Origin: Ascidia mentula
Lineage: Eukaryota > Chordata > Ascidiacea > Phlebobranchia > Ascidiidae
Direction: 5' to 3'
Length of the DNA stretch: 64,000 nt
Assembly (NCBI GenBank): GCA_947561715.1
Contig: OX387198.1
Span: forward strand, 8,246,001 to 8,310,000
Part shown: positions 1 to 11,400 of the stretch, one piece after another
Numbering within the stretch: the stretch's first letter is position 1
Layout of the letters: the number at the start of each line of letters is the position of its first letter
Position numbers and translations under genes: made by a program
Notes under the pieces: model-generated
What the model was told of the DNA's origin: nothing
The model's input: the letters and a program-made list of their open reading frames with translations, nothing else
Databases searched by the model: none

Positions 1-240
1 CTTAATTTCTGGGTTTTGAGTACACAATAATCTATTGTTTTAATGACGGTCTGAAATATTTATAGCTGTATACTGGCGTCAGGCTGCGCCGCAATCGACT
101 GAATAACACACGAATACAAACTTCAGTGCTTAATTCAATTACTTTTACTAACTAAAATCATTCGGGGTTAGTACAAATCTTACCCAAAACACAAGTTTTA
201 AATACGCATGTAAGATGGGATTGTTTTATATTTTTAGCAA

Positions 241-1135
241 TTCGATCCTGTCACTTTTACATTAACTGCGCCTTCATGGTCTGCCGTACAATGTTAAACG
301 ATACTTACACAACAAAAATACGCATACCTGTTACTCGTTGCAAGATGCTTTTTCACCTACTATGTGTCAATGCAACCGATTGCCATCCTATGGCAGATCG
401 TGATTTTCTGCAAAGGAATCGCTGTCACATGAACGCCAGGCTCGATAACATTTGTGATTCTATCGGTGTTCATGTCATACAAATGATGTTATTGGGAGTT
501 TGTAAAAAAAATCAACACAATTTTGTTTGTGCAAAACAAGATGTATTCCTGTAACTTATAACACGATCAAAACTTAGTGAACAATCGATAAATTCTTATT
601 CATGTTGACATAGAGGATTAGATGTCGCATTTGTTGCAAAACTTCTGTTACTTCAAATGAATGGTGGATGTGGCCATACTTGCTGCGAGGCCTTTTCGGA
701 TACGTGCGCTGTATCTGCGGACCGGGTTATGTGTTGCACAGGGATAGGATATCATGTAGATGTGAGTAATACCAGGAAACACGTGGCGTATCAGAAGAAT
801 CAGTGAAAGGTTAAATGGTGAATGCAAAATATAGTGCTTTCGTAACTTAAGGAGTCTATAGGCAGAAGTAAAACAAACAAGCGTTTAAAACAAACAAAAC
901 ACCAGGCCAGTATTGACCATCATGTGATCACTATACATACTTTTAAATACACAACACGTTAAGCAATAAGTTACTGACTTAGTAGTTTTGACTACAGTGA
1001 ACAAGTTAGGTTGATATGATGGAGTTTATCTATTTACCGGAGAGGATGCAGTGGAGAGTTCCACGATCAGTTGATAGGATTGTGTCACAAGAAAATTCGC
1101 CACATACGAATGTGCGAACGAGTTACAGAAGATAA
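241..1135 (+). pseudogene. Decayed ZP-C / EGF / TM exons, unit 1
   Basis: This aligns with the intact ZP gene end at 6686-7949. The ZP-C stretch at about 258-330 still reads in frame (YINC...VCRTMLNDT), but the splice donor after it is lost (ATACGC where the intact copy has GTACGT) and one cysteine is replaced. The EGF exon at about 655-765 lacks one base relative to the intact exon, shifting frame between the NGGCGHTC part and the RCICGPGYVL part. At about 1015-1135 the transmembrane exon remains only as flanks; the hydrophobic segment is deleted. Confidence 0.75.
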
Positions 1136-1445
1136 TTTTCACTTGAAATTTTCTTTTAGCTATTTCTGCATGTAACTAAATAACATCTCACGTTTTTCTT
1201 TTGTCAAATATCGTTAGAAGAACCGTAGCATGCCATATGCCTTATGGGGTAACATTTATAAGGCAACAAGTCGACAAGAAAATGTTGTGTTGATAATTTT
1301 AAGCTTCAGTGTAGCCGTGCTGGAAATTCAATCTAACAAGCAAATACCAGAACCCATGTGATCCACTGGAAACACAACCTGGCTGTTGCTTCCATTTGAG
1401 TCGATGGCGTCGCATTCGTTTTTTGCAGGTAATTTTTTTCAGTAT
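1136..1445. other. 3' flank of GPCR copy 1, no gene seen
   Basis: This sequence is shared almost unchanged with units 3 and 4 (about 15280-15590 and 22480-22782). I see no gene in it. It probably contains the 3' untranslated region of the minus-strand receptor gene. Confidence 0.6.
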
Positions 1446-2259
1446 TTAAGTCGACGACGTAACTCGGGATCGAACCAAACCTTCCTCCGTTGATGGCTGC
1501 TTTGCCACAGCTCTTACTTTAGTAGCGCTGCCTCTCACCAGCCGAACAAAAAACCTTGCCACTAATGGCAAAGTGTTGGAATAGATAATGGGGTTAAGGG
1601 CGCTATTGACAGGCAAAAGAATAATGGCCGAAAAGGCGTAGGCATATGGTGGTATAAACCCTCCTGACATGCTGATAAAAGTCATCACACAAATCGGCAT
1701 CCAACAACAAAAATCAGTTCCGATAAGAAAGGTGATTTTGCGCTGCATCGCCTTGTTGTCGGTTTGCTTGGCGCTGCGGACCGCGTTACCTCGTGTTGAA
1801 TGTCTGTAAATGGCCAAGTAGGAGGCCAGGATATACAGCAAGGCTACGAAATTGAAGGTGATGACCACTGCAGAATATGAACCAAATATCGACCCGTCAC
1901 CGGGAAGACGAAAAAACTTTGGAATGCAAACACTGCTGGCGCTGTAAAAGCCGTGATAGCCGAGTGGTTTGGGAGCAAGACTTGGAAAGTGATTTAGTAA
2001 AAAGCTATTTAGAGCGTTCCAATCGTCGGGGACATTGTCGCGACTGCTGTTTGTTGGGACAAGGGCGTTTAAACGCAAAGCAAATCGTTGTAACTCATCA
2101 AATTTAACTGCTCCGCGTTGAAAGTACGGGTTACTCGGGATCAGCATTTCGGTGACCATCTGCCGCGAGAGGGCGGGCGAGAGTGGAAGCAATGATGTGA
2201 TGAGAGAGAAGATCCAAAGCATCGACAACCAGACGAAAACCCATCTTACGCGTACTTCC
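1446..2259 (-). pseudogene. Orphaned 7TM fragment (TM4-TM7) of GPCR copy 1
   Basis: The reading frame matches the last part of exon 8 in the intact copies, from the SREVRVRW segment before TM4 through the NPIIY motif of TM7 to the stop. The part encoding TM1-TM3 is missing: the sequence joins directly to the start of LDLa exon 5. Read from upstream, the LDLa frame hits a stop at 2260-2262, so this segment would not be translated as part of the receptor. An ATG in the other frame just upstream opens a 279-codon frame, but a protein starting at TM4 without a signal is unlikely to work. Variant residues (MVTEML, NHFPSLAPKPLG) match copy 4 rather than copies 2 and 3. Confidence 0.8.
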
Positions 2260-4544
2260 CTACTTGCACTCAACTTTTCCATCACACCTACAACAAAGTA
2301 AGAAATTTGTGGACCTTTACTTTGAAAAAAATATCGCTATGCATGTACACAGCAACGTCATCAACGTGACTCAACGCACCTTGCTGCATTTCCCTGGAAA
2401 GCTTCCTTTCCGATGGTCGTGAGGTTCAACATGGATAGGATAATCCGGAATAATTTAGGAATAGGAAAGCAGGAAAAGTTTTTAGGTGACTGTTTGGGTT
2501 CTACAGGAGTCGGTTGTGAGCAAAACTTCTCATCAATCCCACTAGCTGAACAGTCTTTATTGCCATCACATACCGCTCCCGGTTTCAAACACTTGCCGTC
2601 GCACTCGAGTTGTCCACTTTTGCACTTTCTGCATGCATTGTTTTGGTAACAAATCTTTGAACATATTTCGCGTTGCGCCGAAGTATTAAAACTACTGGAA
2701 CAAAGGCATTCGTCCGAGAGATCGGGACAGTCGATTACCCCGTCACAAATTTGCCTCTTAGCGATGATAGTGCGGTTGTCAAGACAAAGCGAACAGACAA
2801 ATACACCATCTACAAAACACACATCCGATGCGTCATCACACCAGGGTAGGCTGTCACGCAGGGACCACTGCGGAATAGAACAATATTTCTTGTGTGTTTT
2901 GAGGCTTGACACTTGTCTGAAGCATTTGAAACCAGGCAAAGAGGTGATGTCGTCTTTTTCACCTTCGCAATCAGTGAAGGCGTCACACGAATAATCCCAC
3001 GACAGACACTTTTTCTTGTGCTCAGGACAACGAAACATTCGCGGGTCAGAACACGACTCGATTTCATCGCTGCAATCCCCACAGTTGTCAACGCCGTCAC
3101 ACATCATGTTTTCGGGAATGCACCGTCTTTGGTTAGCACAAAGAAACATGTCCTTGGCACATGACCCGGTCATGTTGCGAATAACCTCGTCGCTCCCGTC
3201 AGGGCAGTTTCTTTCACCGTCGTTGAGCCATTGCTTTGGAATACATCGCTCCGTTCCCATGCAACGGAACTCATTTTCTTTACATTCAAGTGGCCTTTGT
3301 TCGTCAGCTTTATCTGGACAATCATTAAATCCGTCCATGACCCTGTACCTCAGTAAGCATCTCCCAGTACTCGGGCAACGGAATTCAGTTTTGGTGTAAC
3401 ACGCGACAAAAGGCTTATCCTCATCGCTAGAGGACCCAGGACAGTCAATGTTGTTGTCCTTGACCCATTCGCGGGGAATACAGCGTCCAGCGAAAGTATT
3501 GTTCTTTCGATCGTGTGGTGACTGGCAGCGAAATTCAGAAGACGTACAGTTAGAAAGAGATGACTCTTCATCACTGCCATCAGTCAAGGACAAACTGTCA
3601 CAGTCTCGTTTGCCATCCATAACCATCCAACGCGGAATGCAACGTCTTGTTTTGTCGCAAGTGAATTCTGCGTGAAAAGATACTGTGACTAGGGTTTAGA
3701 GGTTATAATAAGTCGTTATAAGTATTTTTCTAGTTAGCAGAAAATGTTTGCCAAATGAAATAGGGTTGGTTGTAATGTTATACTCAGTTTAAATTTAAGT
3801 AACGTGTTTTAACAGAAACATAAATTTGTTGAACTGTAAGTGTCCCCACCTTCCCCCTCTCTGCAGCGGATCATGACATTCATTTTGTGTTTACATCCAT
3901 CCACTGATGACCTTCTCGCCACACACTTCGATGTTAAACGACACGTAAACTCGGCATCAGTGCAGTTCAGCACTAGGTTAAACAGTAAACAGTTTATATG
4001 TGTTGATCTATCCAGTAAAAACACTGTTTTCAATCCACCAATAAAACTGCATATTTTGCTATCACTATACTGCTTCTATCTGCCTTTCGTCAAGTAAATA
4101 TAACAAAAATACAACCACTTAAAAACGTACCCGCATTCGTTTTCAAAATTTAATCACATTTTCTCAAAACTCACGTGCTCTTTGGTCGCTTCCATCTCCG
4201 CAATCATCATCAAAATCCCGGACTTGATGGCGCTCTTTGCATTTGGAATTGTCGCATCGAAAGAACCCATCCTCTGGACGACAAGAGTCATCTCGCCTAT
4301 CAAACTTCATTGTGTGACTCCAGTAATATTCCATTGTTGACTTTCCTGTACAACAATAGTCGGGACTGTTTATCCAATATTCGTAAAGAGTATTCTACCG
4401 CAAAATAACATTTCTTTATTTTGTTTAGTTTTTGCAGTACTTTTAAATTTTGTTTTTGATTCTGTCTTCATACGTACCGGTACAAGTTGATAGTAGCAGA
4501 AATATAATAACTAAACCGACAAATCCACACAAACTAAGTTTCAT
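2260..4544 (-). CDS. LDLa-GPCR copy 1, truncated: secreted LDLa-only product or pseudogene
   Basis: Exons by splice sites and comparison with copies 2-4: 4478-4544 (signal peptide, MKLSLCGF...), 4175-4345, 3850-3972, 2380-3667, and a shortened exon 5 at 2260-2287. The first four exons are intact and have the same lengths as in the full copies. Exon 5 starts correctly (CDGKVEC) but runs into the deletion junction and reads Lys then TAG. The predicted product is 558 aa: signal peptide plus about ten LDLa modules, with no membrane segment. LDLa modules are cysteine-rich, calcium-binding ligand or lipoprotein-binding folds. If transcribed it would be a soluble version of the ectodomain; equally it may be a dying copy. 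The sequence does not decide between these. Confidence 0.7.
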
Positions 4545-6224
4545 TTTGGGTTTCTGACAAAATTGCTAAACTATTTGTTAAACAACAATGAATCGAAACT
4601 GGTATCTATTTTTAATAGAATTTGCACACAAGAAGAAAAAAGCGGACGAGTTATGACTGATCGAGCGCTACTTCACTTTGCGTGTCATCGCAATTCCGGC
4701 CCAAACTTTCGCATCACCATATTTATTTTAAGCTTTCGCCTTCGTCTAACTATACAGTGAGAGACAAATTCTTTACTGTTCCCCCAAAATGCAAATCTAC
4801 TCATGCGTTGCATTTAACTGGATTTATATAAAAAGACAACAACACTTTTAACATTAAATAGAATCTTCTCATCCCTTTAATTGTTGTTTTTTCAAATCAC
4901 CGACCCTCGAAAGTTGTTTCAAACAGTTACCAATACGATCGTGTGAAGGGGTTGAGAAGCTCTGTTCCTAATAACATACCAAAGGTTATGACTGAGTGTA
5001 AACCGACTTTACATAGGATGCCGAAACATTTAAATTCAGATTTAAACACGGTTTGTGGTTGTTTACTGTGTTGTATGACGGTCGCATGAAGAACTGTATT
5101 GGATAACGATGGATAAATTTTACTTTAGGCATATGAGATATTGAAGGACTGCAAACTGTCATAGTTTCTTAATGGACACTGTGGCAACCAATTTGACGTC
5201 TGTCTGCGAATGTTTCTAAAAGCTTCCCTAACTTTGTCATAAGTCATTGCATGGTTGTAAGGGACTGTCAACAATGAGTCAAGTTCGTGAGGACCACTTT
5301 TTTCCGTGGACGAAGTAAATCGAAACTATTTGTAGAAAAGTCGCAATCTCTCGGCGTCAAGAATCATCTCGTCAAGATATTGTGTCAAAAAACGAGTGTA
5401 GTGTCATTGCAACACTCGGCTAAACGGGTTTTGCGCTATCACGTTGTTGAAAACAAAAACAACCACAAAGTTATTCAAAGATTTCAATCACTTTTCAAAC
5501 AACTTCTCCCAACCACTGTGGGGCATCACGTTCTTAACTATAAAAAGGGTGCTCGGTACTGAGATGTTTTCCCATATTTTTGTGTCGTGAAATGAATCCT
5601 ACGGACGAAAATTTTGTTTGATTAGTTACTTTGACAATAAACAACAAAAAATTATGGTTTTGACAAATAATTTCTTTTCCAAAACTGAATAACTTATTAC
5701 TATGAAACAGTTTGCCTCTACGTCCTTAGGCAAAAACTTCCATTTTTCCATATATACAGATCCTACCACCCATGGATTCTGCAAACTCCAAGTTCTAGAC
5801 TCCGAAACTCGACATCGTTCCGCATACTGCTTGGGATAAAAGGGTTTGTTCAAAGACGAGTTCGTCGCAGCTACGGAATGCCGCGAATCTTTTCCAGTGT
5901 TAATTGTAAAATACTATATCGTTTAGTTTTCGTGACTCAAATACACTTAATTTCTGGGTTTTGAGTACACAATAATCTGTTGTTTTAATGACAGTCGGAA
6001 ATATTTATGACAGTATGCTGGCGTCAGGCTGCATGGGCCGCATCTGACTGATTAACATACGAATATCGCCTTGCCGTTGTCAATTACTTCTACTATAGGT
6101 GAAAAGATTCTGGTTTAATACAAATCTTACTCAAAACCCAAGCCTCAGATAAGCATATAGGATGGGATTGTTTTATATTTTCAGTAATTCGATCCTGTCA
6201 CTAAAGTGCACAAGTCGACCAAGG
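4545..6224. other. Spacer between units 1 and 2
   Basis: This lies between the GPCR copy 1 start codon and the ZP remnant of unit 2, so it should hold the receptor's promoter (reading left). Short frames on both strands (for example 5287-5562 plus, 5626-5853 minus) are kept in other units only because the duplications are recent, and they show no recognisable domain. A TATA-like motif is listed separately. Confidence 0.5.
5539..5549 (+). promoter_or_regulatory. TATA-like motif, unit 1/2 spacer
   Basis: TATAAAAAGGG lies on the plus strand in a block conserved in every complete spacer, upstream of the ZP-type exons. It resembles a core promoter for the plus-strand ZP gene. No transcription start is visible, so this is only a candidate. 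Confidence 0.3.
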
Positions 6225-6672
6225 CATTTACATTAACTGCGCCGTCGTGGTCTTCGATACAATGTTAAACGATACTAACACAACTGCAACTGATTGTCAT
6301 CCTATGGCAGATCGTGATTTTCTGCAAAGGAATCTCTGTCACATGAACGCCAGGCTCGATAACATTTGTGATTTTATCGGTGTTCATGTCATACAAATGA
6401 TGTTTTTGGGAGTTTGTAAAAAAATCAACACAATTTTGTTTGTGCAAAACAAGATGTATTCCTGTAACTTATAACACGATCAAAACTTAGTGAACAATCG
6501 ATAAATTCTTATTCATGTTGACATGGAGGATTAGATGTCGCATTTGTTGCAAAACTTCTGTTACTTCAAATCAATGGTGCGTGTGGCCATACTTGCTGGG
6601 GGACCTTTTCGGATACGTGCGCTGTATCTGCGGACCGGGCAATGTGTTGCACAGGATAAGAACATGTACATG
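6225..6672 (+). pseudogene. Decayed ZP-C / EGF exons, unit 2
   Basis: This is homologous to the remnants in the other units. The ZP-C stretch (IYINCAVVVFDTMLNDT) has lost the second conserved cysteine (Phe in place of Cys), and the splice donor after it is gone. The EGF stretch at about 6570-6672 carries the same one-base loss as its counterparts. It ends at a GTGAGTAAT donor-like site, after which the intact ZP exons begin almost at once. Confidence 0.7.
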
Positions 6673-6685
6673 TGAGTAATATCAG

Positions 6686-7949
6686 GCACAACATGTTGGG
6701 CCACTCCTTCCAGCAGCTCCTCAGACGCAAGACAATATTCTATTATAGCAAGCGGGTAAGTTTATAGACTCTTAAAGCTACACAAAACGGACCATGGATA
6801 TGCTGCAATTTGTAATTTTAGTTGCCCGGCAAACCTACGCGATCCGACTTCGGTGTTGCTCTATGAAAACTACTATTCTTCGCAAGCACGATTCGCCCTG
6901 CAAGCTTTTACATGGGCAGGTCTCGCTTTAGCCGACCAGAACCTTTACATACACTGCGATGTTGCGGTCTGCGACACAGTGCTCAACGATACTTGCACAA
7001 CGAAAGTACGTATACGTGCGAATACTAATGGTCAAATCGTTGGCTGTGTATTAATGCGGCTACAATTTTTGTTCATGATCGCAGAATTGCATTGGAAGTT
7101 TGGAAGCGCGACGCAAGAGATCGATAGACGGTCATCTGATAACAGTCGGTCCCCTAAAAGTCGTGGCCGGATACTCAGCTTGTTCAAAGGTTTGATCTGT
7201 TGTGTTTTACCGGTCCCATATACGGAATAAAAACATAGAACTCATTGTTTCGACATGATACGTACTCCAGTGGTTTTAACAGCTATATTTTACTCTAATT
7301 TTTAATGCAATGTGGTATTCGCAAACAAACTTTTTTCTGAAACAGTTGAACGGTGGATGTTCCCATATGTGTAGTGAGGACTTTTATGGTTTCGTTCGCT
7401 GCATCTGCGGCCCGGGTTTTGTGTTGCTCAGGGACAGGAAATCGTGTGGATGTGAGTAATATGAAGCAACTATAAGGCGTGATAAACGTTTGAATTGTTG
7501 AAAGGGTAAAGAGTGAATGTAAAGTAGAGAACAACTGCAAACGTTTGCACTTGCGAAATAAGGCTTGGATTTTGTTTTAGAAACTGGTGGAATGATGTTG
7601 TTTTCGTAACTACGACCTAAAGCAAACATAACTCACCGTGCATCCGATATTGTTGTTGTTAAGATATCAAAACGCACAAAATATACTTAGGGGGTTTGAA
7701 CACAAGCTCTTCTGAAACAGGGAGTTTTTACTTTCAGTGATTGGAGGACGAGGAGTGAACGAGTTTGATTGGCACGAAGGAGTTCATCTTTCGGCAGGGC
7801 AGGATGTGGTGGAAAGTTCAACGAGCGACTACATCTTATTCGCGGCATCATCCCTCATTCTTTTCGCTTGTGTTGGTCTATTGATAGGAATATGCCGCAA
7901 GAAAAATCGCTCCAGGAAAAGAAAATACAAAGGCGCGCACGAGTTGTAG
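6686..7949 (+). CDS. 3' end of a membrane-anchored ZP-domain protein (ZP-C, EGF, TM)
   Basis: Four exons join with consistent phase: 6686-6755, 6822-7005, 7346-7451, 7738-7949 (TAG stop). The first two encode the C-terminal half of a ZP domain: CWATP followed by SGCP, then RFALQAFTW and LYIHCDVAVC, the usual ZP-C cysteine pattern. The third encodes one EGF module (NGGCSHMC...RCICGPGF). The last gives a short stalk, one transmembrane helix (YILFAASSLILFACVGLLIG) and a basic tail (RKKNRSRKRK). ZP domains polymerise into egg coats and other extracellular matrices, and a C-terminal membrane anchor is normal for them. No ZP-N or signal-peptide exon was found upstream; the first exon follows a decayed copy directly, so the fragment may be 5'-truncated. 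It converges with GPCR copy 2. Confidence 0.75.
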
Positions 7950-8412
7950 ATGATGTGATGTTTTTTCCTAAAGAATCAATCACGCTCACACTGAAGCAAT
8001 GCGTTTGAAACAGCCACTTAATATTACAGACAAAACGGTTTTTATTGCAAAACTGCCTTCCATAGATTTCTACATGTAAATGAATCACATCTTTCGTTCT
8101 GCCTTCGTTCAATATTATTGTCAGATATTTTGTACAGCAGTTGTAGACGCATGTTATATACAAAATGTTGGCGTTATATCATCGATATCTTTTGTTCAAT
8201 TATATGTACTGTACAGTGTGAACAATCACAAGTAAACATGTCTGCAAGAAAACGAGGTTCAACTACAAACGTGATGAAATTTTAAATCTGCGCAGACAAG
8301 TTGACCCAACCGACTACTGAAATGCGTAAATTGAGCAAGACTTCATGCGACTCAATCGGCATTAACATTGATCACAAGCAACATTTGAGACATTAGTAAA
8401 ACCAAAAAGAAT
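7950..8412. other. Between the convergent ZP and GPCR copy 2 ends
   Basis: This holds the 3' flanks of both genes and no further gene that I can see. It differs from the matching stretch in units 1, 3 and 4, so unit 2 carries a different sequence block from about 6680 to 8440. Confidence 0.6.
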
Positions 8413-11400
8413 TTACACTGCTGACGTAACCGGGGATCGAGCTAAACCTTCTTCCGTTGAAGGCTGCTTTGCCACAGTCCTTACTTTAGTAGCGCTGCCC
8501 CTCACCAGCCGAACAAAAAACCTTGCCACCAATGGCAAAGTGTTGGAATAGATAATGGGATTAAGGGCGCTATTCACAGGCAAAAGAATAATGGCCGAAA
8601 AAGCGTAGGCATATGGTGGTATAACCCCTCCTGACATGCTGATAAAAGTCATCACACAAATCGGCATCCAACAACAAAAGTCAGTTCCGATGAGAAAGGT
8701 GATTTTGCGCTGCATCGCCTTGTTGTCGGTTTGCTTGGCGCTGCGGACCGCGTTACCTCGTGTTGAATGTCTGTAAATGGCCAAGTAGGAGGCCAGGATG
8801 TACAGCAAGGCTACGAAATTGAAGGTGATGACCACTGCAGAATATGAACCAAATATCGACCCGTCACCGGGAAGACGAAAAAACTTTGGAATGCAAACAC
8901 TGCTGGCGCTGTAAAAGCCGTGATAGCCGAGTGATTTGGGAGCAAGACTTGGAAAGTGACTCAGTAAAAAGCTGTTTAGAGCGTTCCAATCGTCGGGGAC
9001 ATTGTCGCGACTGCTGTTTGTTGGGACAAGGGCGTTTAAACGCAAAGCAAATCGTTGTAACTCATCAAATTCCACTGCTCCGCGTTGAAAGTACGGGTTA
9101 CTCGGTATGAGCATTTCGCTGACCATCTGCCGCGAGAGGGCGGGCGAGAGTGGAAGCAATGATGTGATAAGAGAGAAGATCCAAAGCATCGACATCCAGA
9201 CGAAAACCCATCTTACGCGTACTTCCCTACTCTTGAATGGCCGAAAAACGCCATACAAGCGATAAGAGGTCAAACATATGAGTGTTAGAACTGAAGCCTC
9301 GCTTGAAAGGGTTGTCATCACTCCAACAGAGTTGCAAGTTCCGCTGGCTCGCCACAACCGATCACGCAGGCAATACTGGGAAGAAAACTGAACCGACTTG
9401 ACGCCTATAATCACTAGACAGACACCCATAAGAAAATCTGCCAAGGCCAGGTTCAAAATAAGGATGTTGTTGATTACAGCGACTGGGGACACGCGCTTGT
9501 TATGGCGAACAGAGTACAGATACTTGCATGTGATTACCATAACAGCACTATTGCCTAGTAACGCCAGAAATGCTGAAATCCAGACAAAGATGCGCAGTCC
9601 TGGTGATGCAATCATGTCGGATTTTGAAGAGACAGCGCGAGTCGCTTCAAACTTTTCAGGACACTCGTCGGAAAGATCGGTGCAGTCAGTTATACCGTCG
9701 AGCACCTGTAAGTATTTAATCAGATGTAGAAACAAAAATGTGTAGAAAACACACAACAGAGGTTATTTCTTACTTTGCTTCTTGAGACGAACAAGGGGTC
9801 GCCGTTGTTGCAGTAAAAGTGTGTTTTGGAACTACAGTTCATTTCATCTTTGGCATCACCAACACAATCCACCACACCATCGCAAACTTTTAAAAGTGCC
9901 ACGCTAACCTTTGGTCGTGGACCTGAAACATAAAATTAAAACTACTGGTATTGTTTGTCGGAACTTTGCCATTAACAATGTCATTTCTTTTGGCAACTTC
10001 ACTTTCAGTTCTAAGCCACTTTATCATCTGTTAGTATTACAAGAATTTTGCTATTCGTGTCCATCTCTGCAAATATACCAGCTAGCTTCATTGATACATA
10101 ACATAAACACACTAGTTTTTACCATGAGTCCACTCAACCGTTCCTGCATTGCAACCGAATCTGGTACTTTCGCAGTCTTCCTCGTCTTCTGCTTTACTGC
10201 ATTCACTTACTCCGTTGCATATCGACAAACCAGCCACATATTCTGCGAAATTGCCACATAATCTCGCAGTCTCGTTGCCATTAACCGGAAGAAGTCGTTT
10301 CATAAAACTTGGAAGCTGTACCTAGAGGTGTAAAAGGGCTTTAAAGTAACCAGCTTACAAACGTTACAAAAATTACCTTCTTTAGAGGAATGGTATCGCA
10401 AACTTTTGGTCTAACGCTGCAATTTGCCTCCGCCGAGCATTCGTCCTCAAACAATAAGCACTCAACTTTTCCATCACACCTACAACAAAGTAAGAAATTT
10501 GTGGAACTTTACTTTGAAAAAAATATCGCTATGCATGTACACAGCAACGTCATCAACGTGACTCAACGCACCTCGCTGCATTTCCCTGGAAAGCTTCCTT
10601 TCCGATGGTCGTGAGGTTCAACATGGATAGGATAATCCGGAATAATTTAGGAATAGGAAAGCAGGAAAAGTTTTTAGGTGACTGTTTGGGTTCTACAGGA
10701 GTCGGTTGTGAGCAAAACTTCTCATCAATCCCACTAGCTGAACAGTCTTTATTGCCATCACATACCGCTCCCGGTTTCAAACACTTGCCGTCGCACTCGA
10801 GTTGTCCACTTTTGCACTTTCTGCATGCATTGTTTTGGTAACAAATCTTTGAACATATTTCGCGTTGCGCCGAAGTATTAAAACTACTGGAACAAAGGCA
10901 TTCGTCCGAGAGATCGGGACAGTCGATTACCCCGTCACAAATTTGCCTCTTAGCGATGATAGTGCGGTTGTCAAGACAAAGCGAACAGACAAATACACCA
11001 TCTACAAAACACACATCCGATGCGTCATCACACCAGGGTAGGCTGTCACGCAGAGACCACTGCGGAATAGAACAATATTTCTTGTGTGTTTTGAGGCTTG
11101 ACACTTGCCTGAAGCATTTGAACCCAGGCAAAGAGGTGATGTCGTCTTTTCCACCTTCGCAATCAGTGTAAGCGTCGCAAGAATAATCCCACGACAGGCA
11201 CTTTTTTATGTGCTCAGGACAACGAAACATTCGCGGGTCAGAACACGACTCGATTTCATCGCTGCAATCCCCACAGTTGTCAACGCCGTCACACATCATG
11301 TTTTCGGGAATGCACCGTCTTTGGTTAGCACACAGGAACATGCCTTTGGCACATGATCCGTTCATGTTGCGAATAACCTCGTCGCTCCCGTCAGGGCAAT

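Noticed and set aside
1877..2107. Plus-strand cysteine-rich frame (MNQISTRHRED...) repeated in all four units
   Set aside because: Antisense of the 7TM exon. The Cys/His content is a by-product of the sense codons, not a zinc finger.
1446..2285. 279-codon minus-strand frame as a separate gene
   Set aside because: It begins in a frame created by the deletion joint and encodes only TM4-TM7; it is a remnant of exon 8, not a gene in its own right.
3016..3399. Plus-strand 127-codon frame (also at 11208, 18390 and 25597)
   Set aside because: It is the antisense shadow of the LDLa exon, kept open because the coding strand is conserved; there is no domain or signal.
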